The notes under the pieces were generated by a model. The model saw only the letters and a list, made by a program, of their open reading frames with translations, was not told where the DNA came from and searched no databases. Shown here in pieces: positions 7,735-17,382 of a stretch of 64,000 nt of DNA (within the stretch, counting starts at the first letter, position 1; every line of letters starts with the position of its first letter). The DNA is from Glutamicibacter sp. MNS18 (lineage in GTDB: Bacteria > Actinomycetota > Actinomycetes > Actinomycetales > Micrococcaceae), in assembly GCF_026107515.2 (NCBI RefSeq), contig NZ_JAPCHW010000003.1, forward strand, positions 62,001 through 126,000, in the 5' to 3' direction. Made by a program: the position numbers and the translations under genes.

Positions 7735-9084
7735 GTGAAGAGCGCCGTCGAAAACCTCAACCCGACCCGGGTGAAGCTCACCGTTGAAGTTCCTTTCGAG
7801 GAACTCAAGCCCCGCGTCGACGAGGCCTACAAGACCATCGCACAGCAGATCCAGGTTCCGGGTTTCCGCAAGGGCAAGGTTCCTTCCCGGCTGATCGACC
7901 AGCGCGTTGGCCGTGGCTATGTCATCGAGACCGCCGTGAACGAGGGCCTGAACGACTACTACCAGCAGGCCATGGTCGAAAACGAGCTGACCCCGCTGTC
8001 CCGCCCGGAGGTCGACATCACCGAGTTGCCTTCGATCGAGAAGGAAGGCGAAGGCCAGCTGGTCTTCACCCTGGAAGTCGACATCCGCCCAACCATCGAA
8101 CTGCCCGACTACAAGGGTCTGGAAGTTTCCGTGGAGGCCAAGGAAGTTGCCGACGAGGATATCGAGAAGGCCCTTGAGGACCTGCGCGGCCGCTTCGGCA
8201 CCCTGAAGGAGGTCGAGGCACCTGCGGCCGCCGATTCCTTCATCACCATCGACCTGGTTGCCACCGTGGATGGCGAAGAGGTCGACAACGCCCAGGGCCT
8301 TTCCTACCAGGTCGGCTCGGGCAACATGCTTGAGGGCATGGACGAGGCCGTCACCGGCCTGTCCGCCGGGGAAGACGCCACCTTCGAAACCAAGCTGGCC
8401 GGTGGCGAACACGCTGGCAAGGACGCTGTCGTCAAGGTTACCGTCTCGGCCGTGAAGCAACGCGAACTGCCGGAGGCCAACGACGATTTCGCCCAGCTGG
8501 CTTCCGAATTCGACACCATTGCCGAACTGCGCGAGTCGCTGTCCAAGGACGCCGCCGAGGGCAAGATCGTGGAGCAGGGTGTTGAGGCCCGCGAACTGGT
8601 CCTGGACAAGTTGCTGGAACTGGTTGAGGTGCCGGTGCCCGCGTCGGTCATCGACGAGCAGATCGAGCAGCACTTCGACAACCCGAATGCCGAAGAAGAC
8701 CACGACACCGAGGACCACCGTGCCGAGGTGCGCGAGAACACCGAGCGTGCCTTCCGCAACGAGCTGGTGCTGGACGCCGTGGCAGACGCCGAGGAAGTCG
8801 GCGTGGAGCAGTCCGAGCTGATCGACTACATCGTGCAGACCGCCGGCCAGTACGGCATGGATCCGAACCAGTTCGCCCAGATGCTCGACGGCGCCGGCCA
8901 GGTGCCGATGCTGATGGGTGAGGTCCGCCGCCGCAAGGCCCTGGCCAAGGTCCTGGAATACGCCGTAGTCACCGACTCCAACGGTGACAAGGTCGACCTG
9001 ACGTCCTTCGTGAAGCCTGCCGGTGAGGAAGAAGCCACCGAGGAAGCAGCCGCCGAGGAAGCAGCCGAGGCAGAAGCCAAGTAA
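7735..9084 (+). CDS. tig: Trigger factor
   Basis: A ribosome-associated chaperone and peptidyl-prolyl isomerase that receives nascent chains. The 449-residue protein has the ribosome-binding N-domain with the signature [15 protein letters not shown] near residue 42. The FKBP-like PPIase domain spans roughly 155-240 ([17 protein letters not shown] through AVKQRELPE), and a helical C-domain follows. The tail ends in an acidic Ala/Glu repeat ([19 protein letters not shown]). The start is the GTG at 7735, with AGGAG 9 bases upstream. It precedes clpP1/clpP2/clpX, the usual chaperone-protease order. Confidence 0.97.
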   Translation: MKSAVENLNPTRVKLTVEVPFEELKPRVDEAYKTIAQQIQVPGFRKGKVPSRLIDQRVGRGYVIETAVNEGLNDYYQQAMVENELTPLSRPEVDITELPSIEKEGEGQLVFTLEVDIRPTIELPDYKGLEVSVEAKEVADEDIEKALEDLRGRFGTLKEVEAPAAADSFITIDLVATVDGEEVDNAQGLSYQVGSGNMLEGMDEAVTGLSAGEDATFETKLAGGEHAGKDAVVKVTVSAVKQRELPEANDDFAQLASEFDTIAELRESLSKDAAEGKIVEQGVEARELVLDKLLELVEVPVPASVIDEQIEQHFDNPNAEEDHDTEDHRAEVRENTERAFRNELVLDAVADAEEVGVEQSELIDYIVQTAGQYGMDPNQFAQMLDGAGQVPMLMGEVRRRKALAKVLEYAVVTDSNGDKVDLTSFVKPAGEEEATEEAAAEEAAEAEAK

Positions 9085-9105
9085 GTCCCCCCGGGGATGC
9101 GAAGT

Positions 9106-9143
9106 GGCCGCCGGACAGTTGGGAAACCAGCTGGCCGGCGGCC
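9106..9143 (+). terminator. Hairpin after tig
   Basis: GGCCGCCGG and CCGGCGGCC form a 9-bp stem around a 20-base loop, followed by TCTTGCGTTT. It probably separates tig from the clp genes. Confidence 0.6.
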
Positions 9144-9312
9144 TCTTGCGTTTCGCCCACGGCTGTACGCATGCGCCGTGAGCGAAACAGGGGCATGAAA
9201 CACGCCAAGAGGCGGTTGAAGTCAGTAATCTCAAAGATAACCAGTCGCATCGGCAGCAGACCCGTACCGGGTTTTCCCGATCTGATCTACACGTTCGGAA
9301 GAGGTAGAGAAC

Positions 9313-9939
9313 ATGTCAAATGATTCGCGCACTCCCACGATGGCCAGCGTTGACCCGGCCGCCCGTGAGGATTACATCTACAACCGCCTGCTCAAGGAAC
9401 GCATCATCTGGCTCGGTTCCGAGGTGCGCGACGAGAACGCCAACGCGATCTGCTCGCAGTTGCTGTTGCTTTCGGCCGAGGACCCGGAAGCCGATATCTA
9501 CCTCTACATCAATTCCCCGGGTGGATCGATCACCGCGGGGATGGCCATCTACGACACCATGAAGTTCATCCCGAACGACGTGGTGACCGTGGCCACCGGC
9601 TTGGCCGCCTCGATGGGACAGTTCCTGCTGTCCTCCGGTACCCCGGGCAAGCGCTACGCCACCCCGAATGCGCGTATCCTGATGCACCAGCCGTCCGGCG
9701 GCATCGGCGGTACCGCATCGGATATCAAGATCCAGGCCGAACTGATCATGCACATGAAGAAGGTCATGAGCGAGTTGACCGCCGAGCAGACCGGGCAGAC
9801 CCTGGAACAGATCCTGCTCGATAACCAACGTGACAAGTGGTTCACCGCGGAGGACGGCTTGGAATACGGCTTCTTCGACAAGATCGCCTTGCACGCGGGA
9901 AGCGTCAGCGGTGGAGGCGGCGTAGGCTCCGAGTCCTAG
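9313..9939 (+). CDS. clpP1: ClpP protease subunit, first paralog
   Basis: A serine peptidase subunit of the Clp protease, which degrades substrates unfolded by ClpX or ClpC. The 208-residue sequence carries the catalytic triad S100 (GLAASMGQF), H125 ([10 protein letters not shown]) and D174 (NQRDKWF). GAGGTAGAGAAC precedes the ATG. Actinobacteria use two different ClpP paralogs that form a mixed tetradecamer, and the second gene follows 45 bases later. The C-terminus has a Gly/Ser-rich tail ([13 protein letters not shown]). Confidence 0.96.
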   Translation: MSNDSRTPTMASVDPAAREDYIYNRLLKERIIWLGSEVRDENANAICSQLLLLSAEDPEADIYLYINSPGGSITAGMAIYDTMKFIPNDVVTVATGLAASMGQFLLSSGTPGKRYATPNARILMHQPSGGIGGTASDIKIQAELIMHMKKVMSELTAEQTGQTLEQILLDNQRDKWFTAEDGLEYGFFDKIALHAGSVSGGGGVGSES

Positions 9940-9984
9940 GCCCCGCCCCATTCGAGACCCACTAGATTTTTCGTAGGAGATACC

Positions 9985-10641
9985 ATGCAGTTCAATCCTG
10001 AAGCCACCGCTGGCTCCCTGCCGTCGGCCCGTTACATCCTGCCGCAGTTCGAGGAGCGCACCCCATACGGGTTCAAGCGCCAGGACCCGTACGCCAAGCT
10101 GTTCGAGGACCGGATCATTTTCCTTGGTGCACAGGTTGATGACGCCTCGGCCGACGATGTCATGGCCCAGTTGCTGGTGCTCGAGTCCATGGACCCCGAG
10201 CGCGATGTCACCTTGTACATCAACTCGCCCGGTGGCTCGTTTACCGCAATGACCGCGATTTACGACACCATCCAGTTCATCCGCCCGGAAGTGCAGACCG
10301 TGTGCCTGGGCCAGGCGGCCTCCGCCGCCGCAGTGTTGTTGGCTGCGGGAACCCCGGGCAAGCGCCTGGCCCTGCCCAACGCCCGGGTACTGATCCACCA
10401 GCCGTCCATGGGCGGCGGTGAGCGCGGCACGGCCACCGACCTGCAGATCCAGGCGGAGGAAGTCATGCGCATGCGCGAATGGCTGGAAACCACCATTTCG
10501 GGCCACTCCGGGCAGACGGTGGAGAAGGTACGCAACGACGTGGAACGTGACCTGTTCATGACCGCGGCCGAGGCCAAGGAATACGGCATCGTGGACGAGG
10601 TGCTCACTTCACGCAAGGTCATCCGCCAGGTCGAGCACTAA
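9985..10641 (+). CDS. clpP2: ClpP protease subunit, second paralog
   Basis: The second serine peptidase ring of the actinobacterial ClpP1P2 complex. Its triad is S113 ([11 protein letters not shown]), H138 ([11 protein letters not shown]) and D189 (NDVERDLFM). The N-terminus (about 40 residues before EDRIIFLG) is longer than in ClpP1 and is presumably processed. AGGAGATACC precedes the ATG. It is in an operon with clpP1 and is separated from clpX by a 170-base interval containing a large hairpin. Confidence 0.96.
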   Translation: MQFNPEATAGSLPSARYILPQFEERTPYGFKRQDPYAKLFEDRIIFLGAQVDDASADDVMAQLLVLESMDPERDVTLYINSPGGSFTAMTAIYDTIQFIRPEVQTVCLGQAASAAAVLLAAGTPGKRLALPNARVLIHQPSMGGGERGTATDLQIQAEEVMRMREWLETTISGHSGQTVEKVRNDVERDLFMTAAEAKEYGIVDEVLTSRKVIRQVEH

Positions 10642-10667
10642 AGGGCCTGGACGGGGAATAAGTCGCG

Positions 10668-10739
10668 GAAGATGGCGGTTTACCAGAAGGTGGGCCCCGG
10701 TGTGAAACCGGGGCGCACCACCGGTAGACCGCCGTCTTC
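10668..10739 (+). terminator. Large two-part hairpin between clpP2 and clpX
   Basis: GAAGATGGCGGT near 10668 pairs with ACCGCCGTCTTC ending at 10739, and an inner stem GCCCCGGT/ACCGGGGC sits inside. The structure has no T run, so it may be an imperfect terminator, an RNase processing signal or a clpX leader element. Confidence 0.55.
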
Positions 10740-10811
10740 AGCTAAACCGTAGGTAACCTGTCCTAGAATTGAGCGAGGACCAAGGTACGCAACTAAGGGG
10801 AGACCAACGCG

Positions 10812-12104
10812 ATGGCACGAATGGGAGAAGGTTCGGACCTGCTCAAGTGCTCTTTCTGCGGAAAGAGCCAGAAGCAGGTCAAGAAACTGATCGCCGGCCA
10901 CGGGGTGTACATCTGCACGGAATGCATCGAGCTGTGCAATGAAATCATCGCCGAGGAGTTCGCCGAGGAGCTGACCAGCGAGGAGTTTTCGCTTCCCAAA
11001 CCCCGGGAGATTTTCGACTCGTTGGAAGAGTACGTGATCGGCCAGGAAGCGGCCAAACGCGCACTGTCCGTGGCGGTGTATAACCACTACAAGCGGATCC
11101 ACGGCAACCAGGAGAAAGCCCCGATCGCCGCGCTGACCAATGACGACCCGCTGGGCGAGGTCGAGGTCTCCAAATCCAATATCATGTTGATCGGTCCCAC
11201 CGGTTGCGGCAAGACCTACCTGGCGCAATCCTTGGCCAAGAAACTGAATGTTCCCTTCGCGGTCGCCGATGCCACCAGCCTGACCGAAGCGGGTTATGTC
11301 GGTGAAGACGTGGAAAACATCCTGCTCAAACTGATCCAGGCCGCGGACTACGACGTGAAGAAGGCCGAAACCGGGATCATCTACATCGACGAAATCGACA
11401 AGATCTCGCGCAAGAGCGAAAACCCGTCCATTACCCGGGACGTGTCCGGTGAAGGCGTTCAGCAGGCGCTGCTGAAGATCCTTGAAGGCACCGTCGCCGC
11501 GGTTCCGCCGCAGGGCGGACGCAAGCACCCCCACCAGGATTTCCTGCAGCTGGACACCACCAATATCCTGTTCATTGTCGCCGGCGCGTTCGCCGGACTG
11601 GAGGAGATCATCTCCTCCCGCGCGGGACGCAAGGGCATCGGCTTCGGCGCACCATTGACCGCACTGAAATCGGAAACCGCCTCCTATTCCGATGTCCGCC
11701 CCGAGGACCTGCTCAAGTTCGGGTTGATTCCCGAATTCATCGGCCGCCTGCCGGTGATCACCACGGTAGAGCACCTTGACCGTGACGCGCTGGTCAGGGT
11801 GTTGACCGAACCTCGCAACGCCCTGGTCAAGCAGTACCAGAAGATGTTCCAGATGGACGGGGTGGCGTTGAGCTTCGAACAGCCCGCCCTGGAAGCCATC
11901 GCCGACCTGGCCATCGAACGGGAAACCGGTGCACGTGGATTGCGTGCCATCCTGGAGGAAACGCTGGCCTCCATCATGTTCGACCTGCCAAGCCTGGAAG
12001 GCATTGGCGAAGTCGTGATCTCCCGCGAAGTCGTGATCAACAAGGCCGAGCCGGCCCTGGTATCGGCCGCCGTGACCGACAAGCGTGGCAAGAAAACCGC
12101 CTGA
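10812..12104 (+). CDS. clpX: ClpX ATPase, specificity subunit of Clp protease
   Basis: An AAA+ unfoldase that recognises tagged or folded substrates and threads them into ClpP. The 430-residue protein begins with the ClpX zinc finger (C13, C16, C35, C38) that mediates dimerisation and adaptor binding. Walker A GPTGCGKT is at 128-135, Walker B reads [10 protein letters not shown], and the small domain follows. AAGGGGAG lies upstream of the ATG. A CTAGAAT-type -10 (near 10763) after the hairpin suggests it also has its own promoter. Confidence 0.97.
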   Translation: MARMGEGSDLLKCSFCGKSQKQVKKLIAGHGVYICTECIELCNEIIAEEFAEELTSEEFSLPKPREIFDSLEEYVIGQEAAKRALSVAVYNHYKRIHGNQEKAPIAALTNDDPLGEVEVSKSNIMLIGPTGCGKTYLAQSLAKKLNVPFAVADATSLTEAGYVGEDVENILLKLIQAADYDVKKAETGIIYIDEIDKISRKSENPSITRDVSGEGVQQALLKILEGTVAAVPPQGGRKHPHQDFLQLDTTNILFIVAGAFAGLEEIISSRAGRKGIGFGAPLTALKSETASYSDVRPEDLLKFGLIPEFIGRLPVITTVEHLDRDALVRVLTEPRNALVKQYQKMFQMDGVALSFEQPALEAIADLAIERETGARGLRAILEETLASIMFDLPSLEGIGEVVISREVVINKAEPALVSAAVTDKRGKKTA

Positions 12105-12149
12105 GCGTCAAGCACCTAGTCAATTCCGAGAGAAAGCGGGACCACATCC

Positions 12150-12758
12150 ATGGCTGATCGTACCCAAGTTGGTTTCTGGTTCGACCCGATTTGCCCCTTC
12201 GCCTGGGCCACCAGCCGGTGGATCAAGGAGGTCGGGAAGGTTCGCGATATCGATGTGAGCTGGAATGTCATGAGCCTGGCCGTCCTGAACGAAGGACGCG
12301 ACCTGCCGGCGGATTACCGTGAATCAATGGATCGTGCCTGGGCACCGGTGCGCGTGATCATGGCAGCCGCTGCAGCGCACGGCGAGGAATACCGGGACAA
12401 GCTGTACACCGCCATGGGGGAGCTGTTCCACTACGAAAAGGTCGAAGACCGTAGCGAGGTGATCCGCCTGGCACTGGATAGGGTCGGACTTCCGGCCACC
12501 CTGGCCGAGGCGGGCCAGAGCGACGCCAACGACGAGGCCCTGCGTGCCAGCCACCGCGAGGGAATCGAGAAGGTCGGACAGGATGTGGGAACCCCGATCG
12601 TGGAAGTCAACGGGACCGCCTTCTTCGGTCCGGTGATTACTCGCATCCCAACCGGAGAGGACGCCGGGCGCATGTTCGACGCCGCGGTTGAACTTGCCTC
12701 CTTCCCGTACTTCTTCGAGATGAAACGCACCCGTAGCGAGAGCCCGACATTCGGCTAG
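12150..12758 (+). CDS. DsbA-like thioredoxin-fold protein, Rv2466c (mycothiol-dependent reductase) type
   Basis: A cytoplasmic DsbA-superfamily protein of 202 residues without signal peptide. It aligns from memory along its length with M. tuberculosis Rv2466c, a mycothiol-dependent oxidoreductase/nitroreductase: FWFDPICPFAWATSRW, VMSLAVLNE, VGTPIVEVNGTAFFGP and FFEMKRTR are shared blocks. The active site is CPFA (C15-P-F-A18), so the resolving cysteine of the mycobacterial CPWC is absent and a monothiol mechanism is expected. In mycobacteria the homologue lies between pepN and rpiB; here it follows clpX, separated by 45 bases. Confidence 0.88.
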   Translation: MADRTQVGFWFDPICPFAWATSRWIKEVGKVRDIDVSWNVMSLAVLNEGRDLPADYRESMDRAWAPVRVIMAAAAAHGEEYRDKLYTAMGELFHYEKVEDRSEVIRLALDRVGLPATLAEAGQSDANDEALRASHREGIEKVGQDVGTPIVEVNGTAFFGPVITRIPTGEDAGRMFDAAVELASFPYFFEMKRTRSESPTFG

Positions 12759-12770
12759 GACACCTCCGGG

Positions 12771-12805
12771 ACCACAGGCGGCCACCGACGGTGGCCGCCT
12801 GTGGT
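12771..12805. terminator. Terminator after DsbA-like gene
   Basis: ACCACAGGCGGCCACC pairs perfectly over 16 bp with GGTGGCCGCCTGTGGT around a 3-base loop, followed by ATTTAAAA. Confidence 0.85.
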
Positions 12806-12899
12806 ATTTAAAACGTAGAACTTGTGCCCACGCGGACAGCGAGCCATGTCATACCCTAGTCTTGGGTCAAGCGCACGAATGCAGAAATGAGGTCGTACC

Positions 12900-13994
12900 G
12901 TGTCACAACCGGTAGCCGGACACGGCACTACCCGGCCGGGGTACCTGCCGGTGCTAGCTGCCATCCTGGTCATTTTGGGGCTGCTCAGTGCGCCGCTGGC
13001 CATCGCCGGGAACTGGGCCTCCACACAGGTGCTGGATAACTCGAACTTCACCAATACCCTGGGCCCGTTGGCCAGTGAACCCGAGGTCCAGGACTTCGTG
13101 GTGGAACAGGCCACCACCTCCATCCTCGAACGGGTGGAGCCCGGTACGCTGGGCTCCCTGCTACCGGGCTGGTTGCCGGGAGCCGCCAGCGACCGGCTGG
13201 AGGCACGATTCACCGCCGTGCTGGGTGAGGCGATCTCCCGTGTGGTCGAGTCCCGGGCTTTCGCCACGGTCTGGGAACGCGGGATCCAAACCAGTCACGA
13301 ACACGCGGTACGGGTGCTGCGGAGCCAAAGCCCCACCGTGGCGGTCGACCAGGCCGGCAGGCTGAGCCTGGATACCGGAACCCTGCTCGAACAGCTCACC
13401 TCGGACAGCTCCGGGGAACAGTTGCCATGGGCGAGAATGATTCCCGAGATCGAGCACGAGATCGTGTTGTTGGAGTACTCGGGGCTGGATACGGCCAGGC
13501 AATGGGTGGGCTATATCGACGCGGTCTCCTGGTGGCTACCCTGGGCCAGCGGCGCACTGCTGCTGGCCGGGGTGCTGCTCTACCGCGGCATCCTGCCATT
13601 GTCCCTGGGCCTGCTCGGCCTGGTCACCGCCTTGGGCGCCGGGCTGGTGGACTGGAGCGGGCGCTGGATTGCCCAGTGGGCGATCGCCTCGGGACAGCCT
13701 GCGCAGTTCACGGACCTGCTGTTCGAGCGCCTCACCCTGCCCCTGCGGCAACAACTGGTAGGTATCGCGGTCATCGCCGCGGTGCTGGCCGTAATCGTGT
13801 TACTGCTCCGCACGCTGCGCGCCCAGGGCGCCGTACGGCGGAGATTACTGACCAGGGCCCTCGGATATGCCGTATTGCTGGCTGTCGGGCTGGGGTTCCT
13901 GCTGGGAGTGCCGAGCCCGCTGCCACTGCTGCTGTTGCTCACGGCCGCCGCCGGTACCGGGTTGGTCACCGTGCACCGCCTGGACGCCCGCTAG
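12900..13994 (+). CDS. Integral membrane protein of unknown function
   Basis: A 364-residue protein with one N-terminal membrane segment (about 15-37, YLPVLAAILVILGLLSAPLA). A predicted extracytoplasmic domain of about 170 residues follows, then four hydrophobic segments near 210-250, 285-305 and 318-358. The layout resembles a class of actinobacterial membrane proteins with no known role; I cannot assign a family. The start is a GTG. The extracytoplasmic part is helical and rich in Glu/Gln with no cysteines. It is separated from the upstream gene by a terminator, so it is probably its own unit. Confidence 0.8.
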   Translation: MSQPVAGHGTTRPGYLPVLAAILVILGLLSAPLAIAGNWASTQVLDNSNFTNTLGPLASEPEVQDFVVEQATTSILERVEPGTLGSLLPGWLPGAASDRLEARFTAVLGEAISRVVESRAFATVWERGIQTSHEHAVRVLRSQSPTVAVDQAGRLSLDTGTLLEQLTSDSSGEQLPWARMIPEIEHEIVLLEYSGLDTARQWVGYIDAVSWWLPWASGALLLAGVLLYRGILPLSLGLLGLVTALGAGLVDWSGRWIAQWAIASGQPAQFTDLLFERLTLPLRQQLVGIAVIAAVLAVIVLLLRTLRAQGAVRRRLLTRALGYAVLLAVGLGFLLGVPSPLPLLLLLTAAAGTGLVTVHRLDAR

Positions 13995-14136
13995 CGGGAC
14001 CCGGGGAACCCAACGGGCGGCAATGTCAGGGTGACGCCTGCTGGCCCATTGTGGTCCTTCCCGTGCCGCCAGGTGGTACCGGCGCGGGAAGCACCACCGA
14101 ACATCGGTAGCTCCCGAAGCCCCCGAGATGGTCCTC

Positions 14137-14535
14137 ATGCGGAAAATCGACCTCGAGATCTTTCCGGGCGACCGAATCCGCAACGGATCATCACCGACCA
14201 CACGGTGTCCCGGCGCATCCTCCACGCGGCGGCTGAACGTGACGCGGCACTGGCCCGTCCCGGCCACGGGTTTGACCGGTTGGGCGTTCGCGAGATCCGT
14301 GTGACGAACCTCGCGGAGGAGCCCGGGGAATACCCGTCCCTTCCGCGTGACTTCACCCTGGCCTCACTGGCTGCCGGCAATCTGCCACCCTCCGGTGAGC
14401 TGGCATTGGAGGTGCCGGACACCATGGACTACGCCTCCAAGGTGCATCCGGTGGCCCATGAGCCGACACCGTTGAGCCGGGAGCTGCAGGAACTGCTGCG
14501 CGAACGCCTGGTCCGCGACATCCCGTGGCCGTTAA
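14137..14535 (+). pseudogene. Probable frameshifted gene, family not recognised
   Basis: From about 14176 to 14530 one frame (codons in phase with 14031) has strong coding-type third-base bias and reads as a soluble protein: IITDHTVSRRILHAAAERD, DRLGVREIRVTNLAEEPG, LASLAAGNLPPSGELALEVP, LQELLRERLVRDIPWP. That frame has no start codon near its beginning and no stop before it runs into the terminator. A different frame supplies an ATG (14137, MRKIDLEIFPGDRIRNG) and, at the other end, a TAA at 14533-14535. Two single-base shifts would therefore restore one gene of about 130 codons. It may be a decayed gene or a sequencing problem; I do not recognise the family. Confidence 0.4.
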
Positions 14536-14538
14536 CGA

Positions 14539-14582
14539 CCAGGCGGGCCATGACACCGGCAACGGTGTCATGGCCCGCCTGG
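14539..14582. terminator. Perfect 20-bp hairpin with GCAA loop
   Basis: The arm 14539-14558 is the exact complement of 14563-14582, with a GCAA tetraloop. It serves valS on the minus strand (stop at 14603) and probably also the broken gene on the plus strand. Confidence 0.85.
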
Positions 14583-14602
14583 GGGGCAGGGCGTACGGCC
14601 GG

Positions 14603-17221
14603 CTACTGGTCCTCGGCCGGAGCCAACGCGACGTTGGCCACGGTCAATTCACCCTCGCTCTGGATCAGCACCAATTCGCGGGCGTTGCCCGCGGACTTCA
14701 GGTCCGCGAAGCCCAGCTCCAACTGCGCCAGCAGCACCGCCGGGGCATGGATCTCGCCGGTGAGCACCTCGGTGCGCTGCTTGACCTTGGCATCACTCTT
14801 GGCCTTGCGGATCCCGGAGAGCGCCTGGCCCACGGTGGGCAGCACCGCGGTGTCGGCACCTTCCAAGGCACGGGACAGGTGAGCGGCGGTGGGCCACTCG
14901 CTGCGGTGCACCGACCCGGCACGCCACCAGCCCCAGACCTCTTCGGTGGCGAAGGGCAGGAACGGGGCGAACAGGCGCAGTACCGAGTCCAGGGTGGTGG
15001 CCAGGGCCGCGAGCACGCTGGCCTGTTCCGCCTCCCCGTGACCGCCGTAGGCGCGGTCCTTGATCAGTTCCACGTAGTCGTCGGTGAACGACCAGAAGAA
15101 CGACTCGGTGATGTCCAGCGCCCGGGCGTAGTCGTAGGAATCGAAGGCCCGCTTGGCGTCCTCGATGACCCTGGCCAGCCGGGCCAGCAACGAACGGTCC
15201 AGCCCGTTGCCGATCACCGAGGCGTCATCGGTGATGATGTTCGCCTCGGTGGCCCCCAGGTTCAAGACGAACTTGGAGGCGTTCAGGATCTTGATCGCCA
15301 ACCGGCGACCGATCTTCATCTGGTTGATCTCGTAGGCGGTGTCCGCGCCGAGACGTGCGCTGGCGGCCCAGTAGCGCACCGCGTCGGCCCCGAACTTCTC
15401 CAGCACCTCGGTCGGGACCACCACGTTGCCCTTGGACTTGGACATCTTCTTGCGGTCCGGGTCCAGGATCCACCCGGAGATCGCCGCATGCTTCCATGGG
15501 GCGTTACCGTGCAGCGCATCGGCGCGCACCGCTGTGGAGAACAACCAGGTGCGGATGATGTCGTGGCCCTGCGGACGCAGGTCGAAGGGGTAGACCTTGG
15601 AGAAGAACTCCGGGTCGGTGTTCCAGCGCCCGGCGATCTGCGGGGTCAGCGAGCTGGTGGCCCAGGTATCGAGCACATCGGCATCCCCGGTGAACCCCCC
15701 GGGCTGGTTGCGCTGTTCCTCGGTGTACCCGGTGGGGGCATCGGCGGCCGGGTCGACCGGCAGCGCCTCGGCCGCGGGCAGCAGCGGTGCGTCGTAGTCC
15801 GGTTCGCCGTTTTCATCCAGCCGGTACCAGACCGGGATCGGCACGCCGAAGAAGCGTTGGCGGGAGACCAGCCAGTCGCCGTTCAGGCCCGAGACCCAGT
15901 TCTCGTAGCGCGAGCGCATGAACGAGGGATGGAAATCGATTTGCTCGCCGCGGGCGATCATCTGCTTGCGGCGGTCCTCGTCGCGCCCGCCGTTGCGGAT
16001 GTACCACTGGCGGGAGGAGACGATCTCCAGCGGCTTGTCGCCCTTTTCGAAGAAGTTCACCGGGCGGGTGACCTTTTTCGGCTCCCCGTCCAGCAGGTCG
16101 GCTTCGGTCAGCAGCTGAACCACGGTCTCCTTGGCGGAGAACACGGTCTTGCCCGCGATCTGCGCGTAGGCGGCGGTTCCGGCCTCGGAGGTGATCCAGT
16201 CCGGGGTCTCGGACAGGATCCGGCCGTCACGGCCGACGATGGCGCGGGTGGGCAGCTGCAGTTCACGCCACCAGGTCACGTCGGTCAAATCGCCGAAGGT
16301 GCAGACCATGGCGATACCCGAGCCCTTGTCGGCCTGGGCCAGCGGATGGGCGCGGACCTCGACCTCGACCCCGAAGACCGGGGAGGTGACCTTGGTGCCG
16401 AACAGGTGCTGGTAGCGTTCGTCATCCGGATGCGCCACCAGGGCAGCGCAGGCGGCCAGCAGCTCCGGACGGGTGGTCTCGATGAAGACCTGCTCGCCGT
16501 CGGCGGTGCTGAACGGGTAGCGGTAGTAGGCGCCGGTGACCTCGCGGTCCTCCAGCTCGGCCTGGGCCACCGCGGTGCGGAAGGTGACATCCCACAAGGT
16601 GGGGGCCTCGGCCATGTAGGCATCGCCGGCGGCCAGGTTCTCCAGGAAGGCGCGCTGCGAAACGGCCCGGGAATTATCGTCGATGGTGCGGTAGGTCATC
16701 CGCCAATCCACGGACAGGCCCAGGGTGGTGAACAGCTGCTCGAAGACCTTCTCGTCCTCGACCGCCAACTGTTCGCATAACTCGATGAAGTTCCTGCGGC
16801 TGACCACGTCCCAGTCGCGCTGGTTCTTCGCCGGGGTGGCCGGCGGCTGGTAGCCGGCGATATAGGGCTTGACCGGGTCGCACCGCACGCCATAGTAGTT
16901 CTGCACACGGCGTTCGGTGGGCAGCCCGTTGTCATCCCAGCCCAGCGGGTAGAACACGTTCTTGCCACTCATCCGCTGGTAGCGGGCCAGCACATCGGTC
17001 TGCGTGTAGGAGAACATGTGTCCCACATGCAGCGACCCGGAAGCCGTGGGCGGGGGAGTGTCAATGGAGTACACCGCGTCGCGGGTGGTGTCCTCGGTGA
17101 AGTGATAGGTGCCCTCGGTGCGCCACCGGGACGACAGACGGTCCTCCAGGCCTTCCAATGCGGGCTTGTCGGGGACCGAAACCGTGATGGGCGTGTCTGT
17201 GCCCAAGTCTTCTTTAGCCAT
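14603..17221 (-). CDS. valS: Valyl-tRNA synthetase
   Basis: Charges tRNA-Val, with an editing domain that hydrolyses Thr-tRNA-Val. A class I synthetase: the HIGH motif is HVGHM in SGSLHVGHMFSYTQTD and the KMSKS loop is DPDRKKMSKSKGN, with the CP1 editing domain between them. The start is uncertain. The frame is open to 17362; ATGs at 17260, 17230 and 17221 are possible and none has a strong ribosome site. I chose 17221 because MAKEDLGTDTP leaves a normal-length lead before VPDKPALEGLE. It is divergent from the SDR gene at 17383. Confidence 0.96.
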   Translation of the reverse strand: MAKEDLGTDTPITVSVPDKPALEGLEDRLSSRWRTEGTYHFTEDTTRDAVYSIDTPPPTASGSLHVGHMFSYTQTDVLARYQRMSGKNVFYPLGWDDNGLPTERRVQNYYGVRCDPVKPYIAGYQPPATPAKNQRDWDVVSRRNFIELCEQLAVEDEKVFEQLFTTLGLSVDWRMTYRTIDDNSRAVSQRAFLENLAAGDAYMAEAPTLWDVTFRTAVAQAELEDREVTGAYYRYPFSTADGEQVFIETTRPELLAACAALVAHPDDERYQHLFGTKVTSPVFGVEVEVRAHPLAQADKGSGIAMVCTFGDLTDVTWWRELQLPTRAIVGRDGRILSETPDWITSEAGTAAYAQIAGKTVFSAKETVVQLLTEADLLDGEPKKVTRPVNFFEKGDKPLEIVSSRQWYIRNGGRDEDRRKQMIARGEQIDFHPSFMRSRYENWVSGLNGDWLVSRQRFFGVPIPVWYRLDENGEPDYDAPLLPAAEALPVDPAADAPTGYTEEQRNQPGGFTGDADVLDTWATSSLTPQIAGRWNTDPEFFSKVYPFDLRPQGHDIIRTWLFSTAVRADALHGNAPWKHAAISGWILDPDRKKMSKSKGNVVVPTEVLEKFGADAVRYWAASARLGADTAYEINQMKIGRRLAIKILNASKFVLNLGATEANIITDDASVIGNGLDRSLLARLARVIEDAKRAFDSYDYARALDITESFFWSFTDDYVELIKDRAYGGHGEAEQASVLAALATTLDSVLRLFAPFLPFATEEVWGWWRAGSVHRSEWPTAAHLSRALEGADTAVLPTVGQALSGIRKAKSDAKVKQRTEVLTGEIHAPAVLLAQLELGFADLKSAGNARELVLIQSEGELTVANVALAPAEDQ

Positions 17222-17382
17222 GTACGCCATTGTTTCATGTTTCGCTGTCGCATCCGGCATTGTTGCCCATGGCCTGGGACACCCCGGTCCGTGGCCCGGG
17301 CGCCGGGCACCTGCACCTGCCGCGACGTAAGGGAAACACCCGGTCCTTCGCACCGGGCACATCCAGGTTCTAAGGTGGTGAC

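Noticed and set aside
7702-9234. A 510-codon open frame on the minus strand over tig
   Set aside because: It is antisense to a clear trigger factor; its composition (Leu/Gly/His/Asp-rich) is that of a GC-rich shadow frame.
9316-10506. A 396-codon minus-strand frame across both clpP genes
   Set aside because: Antisense to two genes with intact catalytic triads.
14525-16780. A 751-codon open frame on the plus strand over valS
   Set aside because: Antisense shadow of a well-supported synthetase; no protein family features.
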